Origin: CAZVEV01 sp964625865
GTDB taxonomy: Bacteria > Planctomycetota > Phycisphaerae > SM23-33
Direction of reading: 5' to 3'
DNA: 17,341 bases
Assembly: GCA_964625865.1 (NCBI GenBank)
Contig: CAZVEV010000109.1
Span: 1 to 17,341 of the forward strand
Part shown: one piece after another, positions 1 through 8,906 of the stretch
Layout: each line of letters opens with the position of its first letter
Numbering within the stretch: position 1 is the stretch's first letter
Position numbers and translations under genes: made by a program
The notes under the pieces: generated by a model
Told to the model about the DNA's origin: nothing
Database searches by the model: none
The model's input: the letters and a program-made list of their open reading frames with translations, nothing else

Positions 1-88
1 AGACCCCATTTTCAACCCGCCCGTGTTCCTACACTTCCAGAACGTCGCTGAGACATGCGGGGCCGTTCTCTTCTTGAAGGGATCGGTC

Positions 89-1984
89 ATGGCGAAGAAG
101 AAGCAAACCGCGGTCGGATACGCGAGAGTGTCCACAGGTCAACAAGCTCTCCACGGTGTCAGCTTGCCCGACCAGAGGGACGCCATTCAGACCTTCTGCA
201 GGGCACACGGAATCAGGCTCGTCGAGATCATCAGCGACGCGGGCGTCTCTGGGAAGAAGTGGCAAACCCGACGGGGCTTGCAGAAGGTCAAGCGGCTGGT
301 CGAAAGCGGTGACGCCAACTTGATCGTCTGCAAGAGCATGAGCAGGCTTGGTCGCAGCACCCGTGAGTTGCTGAACATCATGGCGGCTCTGGAAGAAGCT
401 GGAGCGAGCATCTGCTTCCTCAGAGAACGCATCGACACGTCTACTGCATCCGGACGCTTGATGAGAACGGTGCTCGCGGGTATAGCCGAGTTCGAGCTTG
501 AAGTGACGCTGCAACGGACTATGGCTGGCAAGGCACGCCGACGAGCCGAAGGCAAGCCCGTCAGCGCCAACCATACCTACGGGTACGATTTCCACGGCAA
601 CAAGGCTGATCCGATCTACACAATCAATGAAGAACAAGCCGCAGTAGTCAGGCGCATGGTTCACTGGTTGCAGACCGGCGACAGCTTGAACACGATCTGC
701 AAGAAGCTGAAAGCCGAGGGCATCAGAACACGACGCGGATACAAGAACTGGCCTGTCGCCACGGTGAGCCATCTGCTGCGAAACCCTCTGCTGTACGGGC
801 TCATAGCGGACAACCGCTTCACTGCAATCAAAGGCACGAGCCGGGCCGGAGAACCATACACGTACAGGAACCACCTGCCGAAGTCCGAATGGCAAGAGAT
901 CGCACGGATTCCAGAGGGGATCATCGACGAGGAGACTTTCGACGCCATTCAGCCACTCATCGGCGCCCGCAATAGGTCACGAAACGTCGCGGCAGATGAC
1001 CCGTTCATCCTGCGCGATCTGGTCTACTGCGGATCGTGCCATACGCACGATGACAATGGCTTTCATTTCGCAAAGATGATCCCACAGCGATCACGCCCCC
1101 GGTCAGATGGAAGCGTCAATCGGTGGTACACTTGCTTCTGGGCAAAGTACAAGAGCGGTGCGCGCAGCAAGGGTCATGAACCGTGCGACATGCCCAGCAT
1201 CCCGGCCGAGCAGTTGGAGAAGATCGTCCTCGACTACGCAACGAAGGTGTTCTTGTCCCCACAGATACTCGCGGACAAGCTGCTGACAGACGCCGCTGCG
1301 AGGGCGGAACACGACCGCGCGAGCAAAAGGCTTCAGCGGATCGAGAAGGACATCGCTAAGGTCGAGCGGAGTCAGAAGCGCGCCGTTGACGTACTGCTCA
1401 AGATGGATGGCGTGCCTGATCGCGTGAAGGCCGAAACCATCGAAGACCTGGAACATGATCGGAAGTCGCTAATCGCCGAGCGTGATGAATTGCACGGCAA
1501 CCTGGCAAAGATCGAATCGTCAATCAGTCAACGTGAGTCTGTCGTCAAGGGCATCAGGAACCTGAAGACGCTCAAGGGCATCAGCAAGCGAGTGCTTGCC
1601 AACCTGTCGAATGACGAGAAGAAGCAGTTCGTCCGGGCCGCGACCGTGGGACTAAGGATCGAAATCTACTCGGTGACGACCGACGGGCTCTTGTCGTTGC
1701 CAAGGTGGTCAGGCGGCAGTAGTGAGGTCGAGCGAGCCTACGAAGAGTTCCAATGCCAAGTGATCGAGTGGTCGGATCGTGTGAAGTCGAAGACGACCTA
1801 TCCCGACCTGCTCAGCGGAAGCCGCAAACGGGGCCGGCCCGTCAAGACTGCTCCGGACGGGACGATGGGATGGTGTCCGATTCTTACGGGTGGGCTCGAC
1901 ATACCTGCGGTCGTCAATGCGCTGGGCGAGTTCGCTGAAACGATCAGGTCACGTATATGCAGTAAGTCATCGCGTTCATACTGA
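89..1984 (+). CDS. Large serine recombinase (site-specific integrase)
   Basis: A 631-residue recombinase that would integrate or excise a mobile element by a serine-linked DNA intermediate. Seen: an N-terminal resolvase domain (about residues 8-150) with the catalytic motif YARVS (Ser15, Arg13) and the SRLGRSTREL segment (85-94); a recombinase domain (about 163-270); a zinc-ribbon region with Cys314, Cys317, Cys349 and Cys366; and a long charged coiled coil (about 403-490). Order and length fit the large serine integrases. The frame is open upstream to the window edge, but the ATG at 89 is preferred because GAAGGGA (76-82) sits six bases before it and the resolvase domain starts just after it. 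The gene lies at the edge of the element: its last codons run into sequence that resembles the truncated amidase on the other strand. The rest of the element would be to the left, outside the window. Confidence 0.95.
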   Translation: MAKKKQTAVGYARVSTGQQALHGVSLPDQRDAIQTFCRAHGIRLVEIISDAGVSGKKWQTRRGLQKVKRLVESGDANLIVCKSMSRLGRSTRELLNIMAALEEAGASICFLRERIDTSTASGRLMRTVLAGIAEFELEVTLQRTMAGKARRRAEGKPVSANHTYGYDFHGNKADPIYTINEEQAAVVRRMVHWLQTGDSLNTICKKLKAEGIRTRRGYKNWPVATVSHLLRNPLLYGLIADNRFTAIKGTSRAGEPYTYRNHLPKSEWQEIARIPEGIIDEETFDAIQPLIGARNRSRNVAADDPFILRDLVYCGSCHTHDDNGFHFAKMIPQRSRPRSDGSVNRWYTCFWAKYKSGARSKGHEPCDMPSIPAEQLEKIVLDYATKVFLSPQILADKLLTDAAARAEHDRASKRLQRIEKDIAKVERSQKRAVDVLLKMDGVPDRVKAETIEDLEHDRKSLIAERDELHGNLAKIESSISQRESVVKGIRNLKTLKGISKRVLANLSNDEKKQFVRAATVGLRIEIYSVTTDGLLSLPRWSGGSSEVERAYEEFQCQVIEWSDRVKSKTTYPDLLSGSRKRGRPVKTAPDGTMGWCPILTGGLDIPAVVNALGEFAETIRSRICSKSSRSY

Positions 1985-2123
1985 ACCCCGTGGAAAACGT
2001 CTCGGGCAGGGCCACCAGGCTTCCGGCCGAAGGCGCCGCGGCAGCAACGATCTCCTCGACGCGCGCGAAGTTCGCCTTCTTGTCTTCCCAGGCGATATCG
2101 AGTTGGACGACCAGAACGTTCAT
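1944..2123 (-). pseudogene. Omega-amidase / nitrilase-family gene, N-terminal fragment cut by integration
   Basis: The minus strand reads MNVLVVQLDIAWEDKKANF from the ATG at 2123 and continues to LPETFSTGFSMN, the typical start of YafV-type omega-amidases (carbon-nitrogen hydrolase superfamily). The Glu of LPE is the first residue of the Glu-Lys-Cys catalytic triad. Similarity stops at about base 1974. Nine unrelated residues and a stop follow, so the Lys and Cys parts are missing. The break coincides with the 3' end of the serine integrase, which is best explained by integration of the element into this gene. The remaining part is expected on the far side of the element, beyond the left edge. 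The family call rests on a short stretch but the motif is characteristic. An upstream in-frame start at 2165 is possible but less likely. Confidence 0.75.
1960..1990. other. Probable attachment-site junction of the serine-integrase element
   Basis: Amidase-like coding sequence on the minus strand (STGFSMN, about 1974-1994) overlaps the last three or four codons and the stop (1982-1984) of the integrase. The crossover should therefore lie at or just left of about 1974. Serine integrases recombine at a two-base core, so no long direct repeat is expected. The exact core cannot be fixed without the other junction or an empty site. Confidence 0.5.
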
Positions 2124-2172
2124 GGCACCATTCTCAACGCAAGCAGGCCTTGCGTCAACGCACACGTTCTCT

Positions 2173-2202
2173 GCCCGGCGTCGTCGCCATGCGACGCCGG
2201 GC
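2173..2202. repeat. Perfect 11-bp inverted repeat (hairpin)
   Basis: GCCCGGCGTCG and CGACGCCGGGC flank an 8-base loop. It lies 50 bases upstream of the amidase start. There is no T-run on either strand, so it is not a typical terminator. It may be an operator or a remnant of an upstream gene's end. Confidence 0.5.
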
Positions 2203-2274
2203 GCGCTGAATGACGACGGCCCTCGCCGGGTCGCCCCGGTTCATTATCAGACGGAGATTACTCTCGGATAGTCC

Positions 2275-2303
2275 TTGACACGGCCGGGCTGGTGTGGTAG
2301 ATT
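2275..2303 (+). promoter_or_regulatory. Sigma-70-type promoter, TTGACA-N17-TAGATT
   Basis: A perfect -35 hexamer (2275-2280) and a 4/6 -10 hexamer (2298-2303) with optimal 17-base spacing. It points at the PEP-CTERM genes, whose first start is about 330 bases downstream, so the leader would be long and would contain the repeats at 2468-2534. This is a prediction from sequence only. Confidence 0.45.
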
Positions 2304-2467
2304 GCTGTCGAGTCGGCTCGGGGATCGTCCCCGGGCGTCAACTGATTCGCGAGACGAGGCAAACGGATGGGTCAGGTGCTGAGAGCCACGGGCACAGAGG
2401 ATTACGCGAGCGCCGAACGCTCGGCCTCCGGCCAAATCCCTCACCCCCGGCTTGCCCTGTCGTCAGG

Positions 2468-2534
2468 CCCTGAGCTTGTCGATGGGAGCGAAGTCGAAGG
2501 GCCTGTCCTGAGCAAGGTCGAAGGGCCTGTCCTG
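2468..2534. repeat. Interspersed short repeats of the CCCTGAGCTTGTCGA type
   Basis: One copy of CCCTGAGCTTGTCGATGGG (2468-2486) is followed by two direct copies of GTCGAAGGGCCTGTCCTG (2493-2510 and 2517-2534) at a 24-base period. The arms are partial reverse complements of one another. Similar short intergenic repeats, often read as GPVLSKVEGPVL-like peptides in spurious frames, are widespread in environmental genomes. I see no transposase nearby. Confidence 0.6.
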
Positions 2535-2639
2535 CATCGCTCGCAGAGCGACGCAGGGGCCACCGACGCACCGTCACGCGGAATCGAATCTCCTGTCAGT
2601 GAGTAACCTTGTCTTGGAAATGGTTGGAGAATGAGCGAG

Positions 2640-3860
2640 ATGCGAAACTATGCGATCAAACTGCCGACGGTTATGGGATTGATTCTGATCCTTCCCGCCG
2701 CTGCCTGCGCCGTTACGTTGCAGGTCGGTCCGGGCGCCGATCTTGCCGGGGCCACGAGTGCCGACACGGAAAACCAGGAACGCCTGAACGTCGACCGAAC
2801 GGATACCGTTACCCTCATCGCGGGCACGTATGACGTTCTCGACTTCCAACTCAACGTTAAGAACGCCGACACCGGCGACAGCGATGCCGGCACCATCACG
2901 CCGATGCTCGTGACCGGCGCGCCGTCAACCTATACCACCTTGTGGATCGGCAATGCCTTCGATCCCACGACGACCGGCCAGCAGACCGCGGAGACCTATT
3001 CGGGCGAGACCTTTACCCTGGCGGCGCAAGGGGTCGTCTACGCCGGCATATTCACCGGAAACAAGGGCAGCGCCATCGCCGCGCTGACCACCAGCACCGG
3101 CACGACGGACCACGATGCGAATGGTTTCTCCGCCCCGACCGGCGTCGGACAGACCGTTGATGGATTCTCGCATGCTGGTCTGGGACGTGCGTATGCAATC
3201 GAGATCAACATCGACGTCGACCCCGCCGACATCGTGTCGCCCCCCGTTTTCGTCGTCGTGGACGGCGATTCGTCGTCGGCAGTCGGTACGGACTTGCTGC
3301 AAACACACTTCGGCAGCGTGACCGACACGGGTTTGGGCGCCACCGGCGGCGGCGACCCGATCGGGTTGGAACCGGTACTGCGCGACGGCGTGGCCACCGA
3401 CACGACCGGCTATGAGGCGAACGACACGACCTCGACGGTCGTTCAAAACGGCGAGTCGATTACCTATACGCTCGACACCGGCGCCAATCCAGCGGGCTAT
3501 CGGATCGACCAGATCGACATCTTCCTCGGATGGCGCGATGACGGGCGAGATGCTTTTGGGGACGTCGACGTGGAATATGCCACGGTCTCCGACCCCGGCT
3601 CGTTCCTGCCCCTGCTATCGAATGGTAACACGGGAGACTTCGCCTCGAGTTATGGACGGGCCAGTGTTGTACCCGGCGGCGGCAGGACGTTCCTGGCGAC
3701 GAACGTCGAGTCGGTCAGACTTACGTTCAACTCCATTCAAAACGGCTACGGCGGCCTTTCCGAGATCGACATCATCGGCGTCGCCGTTCCCGAACCGTCC
3801 ACCCTCGCCCTGGCCGCGATCGGCCTGGGGGGGCTGCGACGTCGGAGACGGCGTGCTTGA
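2640..3860 (+). CDS. PEP-CTERM exported protein, possible discoidin-like C-terminal domain
   Basis: A secreted protein of about 406 residues that carries a signal peptide (MRNYAIKL then VMGLILILPAAACA, likely cut after ACA) and a C-terminal sorting tag: VPEPST, a short hydrophobic stretch and six arginines. Such tags are recognised by exosortase; no exosortase gene is in the window. The region before the tag (roughly residues 265-385) alternates short beta-type strands and ends in SVRLTFNSIQNGYGGLSEID, which resembles F5/8 (discoidin) type folds, but this is only an impression. The middle is Thr/Asp/Gly-rich and not recognised. The ATG at 2640 is chosen over 2631 because GGAGA (2626-2630) is too close to the latter and nine bases from the former. 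Two further PEP-CTERM genes follow. Confidence 0.85.
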   Translation: MRNYAIKLPTVMGLILILPAAACAVTLQVGPGADLAGATSADTENQERLNVDRTDTVTLIAGTYDVLDFQLNVKNADTGDSDAGTITPMLVTGAPSTYTTLWIGNAFDPTTTGQQTAETYSGETFTLAAQGVVYAGIFTGNKGSAIAALTTSTGTTDHDANGFSAPTGVGQTVDGFSHAGLGRAYAIEINIDVDPADIVSPPVFVVVDGDSSSAVGTDLLQTHFGSVTDTGLGATGGGDPIGLEPVLRDGVATDTTGYEANDTTSTVVQNGESITYTLDTGANPAGYRIDQIDIFLGWRDDGRDAFGDVDVEYATVSDPGSFLPLLSNGNTGDFASSYGRASVVPGGGRTFLATNVESVRLTFNSIQNGYGGLSEIDIIGVAVPEPSTLALAAIGLGGLRRRRRRA

Positions 3861-3930
3861 GACGCCATCGCAACGTAGACCGAGAACCTCGCACTGAACG
3901 TAACGCTAAACAACAGAAAGGAGCCTCAAA

Positions 3931-4671
3931 ATGAAGAAGACGCTTATCACACTCCTGGTACTGGGCCTGTTCGTCGGCACTGCCGATGCAGAGATCATTG
4001 GCCAACTCGGCATCCTGGATGACACCGCCAACGGCGGGCTCAATCCCGTCACAGGCTTGGCTTGGGCGCCGCTGGATCAGTATCGTCTCGTCTTTGTCTC
4101 GAGTACCGTGCGCGATGCGACCTCCGCCGATATCGCGGATTACAACGCGCACGTGCAGAGCGCCGCCAATGCGGCCGGTCTGAGCAGCGTAACCTGGAAT
4201 GCGATCGGCTCGACAGAGACAGTCGATGCCCGGGACAACACCTCGACCAATCCCGCCGCCGACGGGTCCGGCGTGGGGATCTTCCTGATGGACGGCGTTA
4301 CCAAGGTCGTTGACGACTACAACGACCTGTGGGACGGTAACGTAGACAACCGGATCAATAAGACCGAAACCAACGGTCCATGGGTGACCGGCCTGCCCTT
4401 CTATGCCAGTTGGGGACCCGTTTGGACGGGCACGACCAACGACGGCACCGGCGAGAACGGCAAAGAACTCGGTTCAAGTGGGAATGTTACTTTCGGCCTG
4501 GCTAGTGCGGAGCTTAATTTCTGGGAGGATCGTGGCGATAGCAGTCAGACGACCCAGAGCGTGATGGTATACGGCCTTTCCGAGATGCTGACGGTGGTCC
4601 CCGAGCCGGCCACCCTCGCCCTGGCCGGCGTCGGCCTGTTGGGGCTGCGACGGCGGAGAAGGCGGAGATAG
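3931..4671 (+). CDS. PEP-CTERM exported protein (246 aa)
   Basis: Starts with MKKTLITLLVLGLFVGTADA, a clear Sec signal peptide with a cleavage site after ADA, and ends with VVPEPATLALAGVGLLGLRR plus further arginines, the exosortase-type sorting tag. AAAGGAG (3918-3924) is a strong ribosome binding site six bases before the ATG. The mature part includes YRLVFVSSTVRDATSADIAD and a segment with GSTETVDARDNTSTN; I believe related modules recur in PEP-CTERM proteins of Planctomycetota, but no biochemical role is known to me. Signal peptide, leader and tag are close to those of the next gene while the centre is unrelated. Probably exported and held at the cell surface. Confidence 0.88.
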   Translation: MKKTLITLLVLGLFVGTADAEIIGQLGILDDTANGGLNPVTGLAWAPLDQYRLVFVSSTVRDATSADIADYNAHVQSAANAAGLSSVTWNAIGSTETVDARDNTSTNPAADGSGVGIFLMDGVTKVVDDYNDLWDGNVDNRINKTETNGPWVTGLPFYASWGPVWTGTTNDGTGENGKELGSSGNVTFGLASAELNFWEDRGDSSQTTQSVMVYGLSEMLTVVPEPATLALAGVGLLGLRRRRRRR

Positions 4672-4736
4672 GAACTTGGAGACACGATTGGAGACCTTTC
4701 CCCGAACCTGCGGGGAGCAACGAAAGGAGCATTGAA

Positions 4737-5423
4737 ATGAACAAGACACTCATCACCGTGCTGGCACTGGGGCTGTTCGTCACTGCCGCCAACGCCGCAA
4801 CGATTGTGAACGTGCCGGGAACCCTCCGGTACAACGACATCATTGTCACCGACAACTCCAGCAACACATGGTCTAAGCAGGTCACGGCGACCGACGCGGG
4901 AAGTGGTGAATCGGCCACGGTCGAGATCACGATCGCAAGCACCACGGGTGAGAAGTTCCAGAAACTGGACAGCGACACCAGGATCGGGATCAGTGACACG
5001 GGGGGCGACGACCATAACCACGTGCATGTCGGCGAGGACCCTGTCTTCTCAGCTACCCTTATCAGCAGCACGGCCAATGTGACCTCGGTCGGCTTCAACA
5101 TTGCGACGCTCGGACTGCGCGATACCTCCAATCCCAATCCGACAGTGTCCTGGACGTCAAGCGTCTCAACGACGGCTGTTGTGTACACGAATTTCACCGG
5201 TGAGAGCGATTTCGCAATGGACAACAGCGCAAACTTCCACTCACTGAGTTCGTCGGATTACAGTGGGACACTGGCATTAACAGCGAACAAGCTCCAACTT
5301 AGCGACGCAGGGGCCGCGAACGGAATTGGGTATACGATTCAACTCGACATTATTCCCGAACCGGCCACCCTCGCCCTGGCCGCGGTGGGCCTGCTGGGGC
5401 TGCGGCGGCGCAGACGCGCATAG
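4737..5423 (+). CDS. PEP-CTERM exported protein (228 aa)
   Basis: The signal peptide MNKTLITVLALGLFVTAANA closely matches that of the preceding gene. The protein ends in IIPEPATLALAAVGLLGLRR plus arginines. The mature region is Ser/Thr/Asn-rich with predicted beta character and a His-rich patch (GGDDHNHVHVG); no family is recognised. AAAGGAGCATTGAAATG gives the start. A small hairpin, TCCCCG-AACCTG-CGGGGA (4699-4716), lies just upstream of the ribosome binding site in the 65-base spacer and might be a processing or regulatory element. A strong terminator follows, so the three PEP-CTERM genes may be one transcription unit. Confidence 0.87.
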   Translation: MNKTLITVLALGLFVTAANAATIVNVPGTLRYNDIIVTDNSSNTWSKQVTATDAGSGESATVEITIASTTGEKFQKLDSDTRIGISDTGGDDHNHVHVGEDPVFSATLISSTANVTSVGFNIATLGLRDTSNPNPTVSWTSSVSTTAVVYTNFTGESDFAMDNSANFHSLSSSDYSGTLALTANKLQLSDAGAANGIGYTIQLDIIPEPATLALAAVGLLGLRRRRRA

Positions 5424-5447
5424 ATTCCATCAGAACACAGACACGCC

Positions 5448-5484
5448 ACGGGGCGGCCCTTCGCGGGGTCGCCCCGTTTGTCTT
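5448..5484 (+). terminator. Rho-independent terminator after the PEP-CTERM genes
   Basis: ACGGGGCG (5448-5455) pairs perfectly with CGCCCCGT (5470-5477). Inside it CCC-TTCG-CGGG forms a stable tetraloop, and TTTGTCTT follows. It ends the plus-strand PEP-CTERM transcript. Confidence 0.8.
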
Positions 5485-5725
5485 GATCGACACCCACGTC
5501 GGCGGGGCACATCGTGTCGTACTCAGCCGGACCGTCGAGGCCGCCCGTGGGGGCGGCCTGAGCGACGATCGGACCGGCGGAGGGGGCAGAGGTCGTTTTC
5601 GTCGGCCGAAGGCGGCCAGGGGCGGCTACGGGGCTTGGCCGGGGTGTGTAGAAGCGCCGTCCCCGCCGCTTCAAGGAATTCCAGGGAGCCGCGCCTCATG
5701 GCACCCGGCGGCAGGGATGGTGCGT
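5485..5725. other. Non-coding spacer between convergent units
   Basis: No gene found. The only structure is a 6-bp stem GAAGCG/CGCTTC (5651-5672) without a T-run, about 55 bases past the stop of the minus-strand oxidoreductase. Its role as that gene's terminator is doubtful. Confidence 0.4.
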
Positions 5726-6985
5726 CTACGCCTCGCCGTCCGAGACGGTTTCCACCGTCCCGTTGCGGCGGGCGCGTTCGGCGGCGAAGACCATGAGGTG
5801 GCTTTCGAGCGTCTCGGCCGGGCCCGAGAGGATGCGCGTCCGGTCGCCGGAGGCGACAGCATCGATGAATGCGGACATCAGGCCGTAGTCACCCCCGCCG
5901 TGGCCGCCCAGGATTCCCGCCTCGGGAGCCTCGGTGTCAATGACCTCCGTCCGGTCGGTCAGGAAGTCGAAGACGTGCAGCGTGTTGCCATCCCCCGTGA
6001 TCTCGCCCTTCGTGCCGAACAGGCGGGTCTTTCGGTGACCGGCCTGGTTGAAGGCCGTCATGGTGAACGTGGCCGTCCGGCCGCCGTCGAACTCCATGTT
6101 GACCACCTGGTGATCGACCACGTCGTTGTCGCAGGCGTAGACGCAGCGTCCGTAGGGGCCTGTGCGCAGGGCCTCGGTGAGGCCCTCGGCGGTCAGATCG
6201 GGCGTCACCACGTCGACGGGCCATCCGGCCTGCCCGTTGGCGAGGCGGCCGAGATAGATCCTCTTTGCTGAATAGGGGCACGTCGGCTCGACGGCGCAGT
6301 CCAGGCAACGGTCGGCGGCGCCGGCGGGTTGGTTGTCCCGAGTGAAGTGCATCAGCGAGCCGAATGACGAGACGCGGGTGCACGAGACGCCCATCATGTA
6401 GTGAAGCCAGTCCAGGTCGTGGCAGCTCTTGGCCAGCAGCATGGACGATGAGTCGCCTTCATTGCCCCAGTTGCCGCGGACAAACGAGTGCGCCTGGTGC
6501 CAATACCCCACCGGCTCGAAGTGCTGAATGCTCACCACCTCGCCGATCCGTCCCGAATCGAGGAGGGCCTTGAGTGTCTGCGTGTACGCGGTGTAGCGCA
6601 TGACGTGGCCGACGGCGAAGATCGTTCCATCGCTCTCGACGGCCGAGACGATCCGCCGGCAGTCGGCGGCGTTGGGGGCCATCGGCTTTTCCAGCAGCAT
6701 GTGGTAGCCCTTGGCCGCGAAGGCCAGCGCGGGCTCGGTGTGCATGGCGTCCTGGGTGGCGATGATCACCGCGTCGGCCAACTTGTCCCGCTCGGCCGCC
6801 TGGCGCCAGTCGGTAAAGACGTTGTCCGGAGCGATGTCGTACGTCGCGGCCATCTCGTTGCGGTAGAAGTCGCGCGGCTCGGCCACGCCGACCACCCGCG
6901 CCAGGTCCGGATGCTCCCGGGCGTACGTCGCATATCCGCTGCCACGGTCACCGGCTCCCACGATTAATAACGTTACTGGATTCAA
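5726..6985 (-). CDS. Gfo/Idh/MocA-family NAD(P)-dependent oxidoreductase
   Basis: A predicted cytoplasmic 419-residue dehydrogenase acting on a sugar, inositol or similar polyol. Seen: an N-terminal Rossmann fold with VGAGDRG (residues 9-15), the family EKP motif (99-101), a C-terminal substrate domain with SCHDLDWL (187-194), and GGHGGGDYGLMSAF toward the end. A cluster of cysteines (Cys227, Cys230, Cys236, then Cys281 and Cys285) lies in the substrate domain, in the CLDC...CPYSAKR arrangement of one subgroup; it could bind a metal. The frame is open far upstream, but TTG at 6985 is preferred: the complement reads GGAGAGGA about eight bases before it and the Rossmann strand starts five residues later. 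It appears monocistronic. The substrate cannot be told from sequence. Confidence 0.9.
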   Translation of the reverse strand: MNPVTLLIVGAGDRGSGYATYAREHPDLARVVGVAEPRDFYRNEMAATYDIAPDNVFTDWRQAAERDKLADAVIIATQDAMHTEPALAFAAKGYHMLLEKPMAPNAADCRRIVSAVESDGTIFAVGHVMRYTAYTQTLKALLDSGRIGEVVSIQHFEPVGYWHQAHSFVRGNWGNEGDSSSMLLAKSCHDLDWLHYMMGVSCTRVSSFGSLMHFTRDNQPAGAADRCLDCAVEPTCPYSAKRIYLGRLANGQAGWPVDVVTPDLTAEGLTEALRTGPYGRCVYACDNDVVDHQVVNMEFDGGRTATFTMTAFNQAGHRKTRLFGTKGEITGDGNTLHVFDFLTDRTEVIDTEAPEAGILGGHGGGDYGLMSAFIDAVASGDRTRILSGPAETLESHLMVFAAERARRNGTVETVSDGEA

Positions 6986-7081
6986 CGGGTTGGTCCTCTC
7001 CGATCTCGTCGGAACACCGTATCGCCTGAGGGACGATTGTAGTACGTTGGGCGGGAAGCGGCAAGCATCGTCACGTCCGTC

Positions 7082-7110
7082 TTGTCCGGCGGCATTGTGA
7101 TGGCTATGAT
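7082..7110 (+). promoter_or_regulatory. Promoter of hicBA, TTGTCC-N17-TATGAT
   Basis: The -35 (7082-7087, 4/6) and -10 (7105-7110, 5/6) hexamers have ideal 17-base spacing, 65 bases before the hicB start. HicB proteins usually repress their own promoter, but no clear palindrome is seen at this one. Confidence 0.55.
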
Positions 7111-7175
7111 ATACGTAAGGACGTTGGCGGACTTTCGGGCTGACTGCTTGCCAGCGGGCCGAAATGAGGAATACG

Positions 7176-7424
7176 ATGATTACGAATCGAGATGACAAGA
7201 TCCGTCGCGTCAAGGTCATTATCGAACACGCTGCCGATGGGTACGTCGCGTATCCTGTGGGCATGAAGGGCGTAGTGGTTGGCCAGGGCGACTCCTACGA
7301 GGAGGCTTTGTCCGACATCACTTCGGCTATCAGGGCACACTTGCGCGAGTTTGGCGCCGACGCCCTCGACCCCGACGGCCCGGTTATTGATGCGTTCATC
7401 GCGGAGGCTGAGGTCGCCCTCTGA
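7176..7424 (+). CDS. hicB: HicB-family antitoxin
   Basis: An 82-residue protein with the HicB partial RNase-H-like fold: VKVIIEHAADGYVAYPVGMK followed by GQGDSYEEALSDITSAIRAH, the usual strand-strand-helix of antitoxins that bind and block HicA. No obvious C-terminal DNA-binding domain is present; this is a short HicB. Start at 7176 is preferred because TGAGGA (7165-7170) lies five bases upstream; the ATG at 7164 has no comparable site. Its stop codon overlaps the hicA start (TGATG), so translation is coupled. Antitoxin-first order is common for this pair. Confidence 0.88.
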   Translation: MITNRDDKIRRVKVIIEHAADGYVAYPVGMKGVVVGQGDSYEEALSDITSAIRAHLREFGADALDPDGPVIDAFIAEAEVAL

Positions 7425-7654
7425 TGGCGAAGTTTCCTCGTGACGCGCCGAAGCGACGTGTGATACGAGCATTGGAGGCCCTGGGGTTCGAACTTGTCCG
7501 GGACCGTGAGCACATCCAGATGCGGCGCCGCAATCCTGACGGCTCGGTCACGCCGCTTACCATGCCCTCCCACAGAACAATCAAAGGCTCAACGTTGCGG
7601 ATGATCTGCACGCAAGCCGGTATCTCCCGCGAGGACTTCCTTCGGGCGTACTGA
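7424..7654 (+). CDS. hicA: HicA-family mRNA interferase toxin
   Basis: A 76-residue dsRBD-like HicA toxin that would cleave mRNA when free of HicB. Seen: the N-terminal helix KRRVIRALEALGFELVRDRE, the conserved His in REHIQMRR (catalytic position), and TMPSHRTIKGSTLRMICTQA followed by GISREDFL, the family's C-terminal pattern. It overlaps hicB by one base. No inactivating change is visible, so the pair looks intact. Confidence 0.9.
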   Translation: MAKFPRDAPKRRVIRALEALGFELVRDREHIQMRRRNPDGSVTPLTMPSHRTIKGSTLRMICTQAGISREDFLRAY

Positions 7655-7674
7655 CATTGATCGTGCGGTGGACA

Positions 7675-7700
7675 GGCCCCCGGTGTGTTCACCGGGGGCC
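7675..7700. terminator. Perfect 11-bp hairpin after hicA
   Basis: GGCCCCCGGTG and CACCGGGGGCC enclose the loop TGTT, 20 bases past the hicA stop and 57 bases past the stop of the convergent pilT gene. There is no T-run on either strand, so it may be a bidirectional, factor-assisted or degenerate terminator. Confidence 0.55.
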
Positions 7701-7757
7701 AAATGGGGTTCTGCGAATGAGCGGTCTTCGTCCACACGGGGGGACCCCTTTCCCGGG

Positions 7758-8905
<1,148 letters not shown>

Positions 8906-8906
<1 letters not shown>

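Larger units (their letters stand above)
2124..2630. other. Gene-free spacer between truncated amidase and PEP-CTERM genes
   Basis: About 500 bases without a convincing gene. It holds a perfect 11-bp stem at 2173-2202, a small hairpin CCGGG-TCGC-CCCGG at 2226-2239 followed by TTCATT, a promoter at 2275-2303, and short repeats at 2468-2534. Open frames on both strands here read through the repeats and look like no protein family. Confidence 0.6.

Noticed and set aside
29..895. Minus-strand open frame of 288 codons under the integrase
   Set aside because: It lies wholly antisense to a clear serine recombinase, has no recognisable domain, and reflects codon bias of the real frame.
2468..2534. 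CRISPR array
   Set aside because: There are only two 18-base direct copies with a 6-base gap, no spacer-length units and no cas genes.
2367..2606. Plus-strand frame of 79 codons after the promoter at 2275
   Set aside because: It has a passable GAGG before its ATG, but its second half is a translation of the short repeats (GPVLSKVEGPVL) and there is no family resemblance.
5651..5672. Terminator for the oxidoreductase
   Set aside because: There is only a 6-bp stem with a 10-base loop and no T-run on the minus strand.
5483..6271. Plus-strand frame of 262 codons
   Set aside because: It is antisense to the Gfo/Idh/MocA oxidoreductase over most of its length and its unique part shows no motif.
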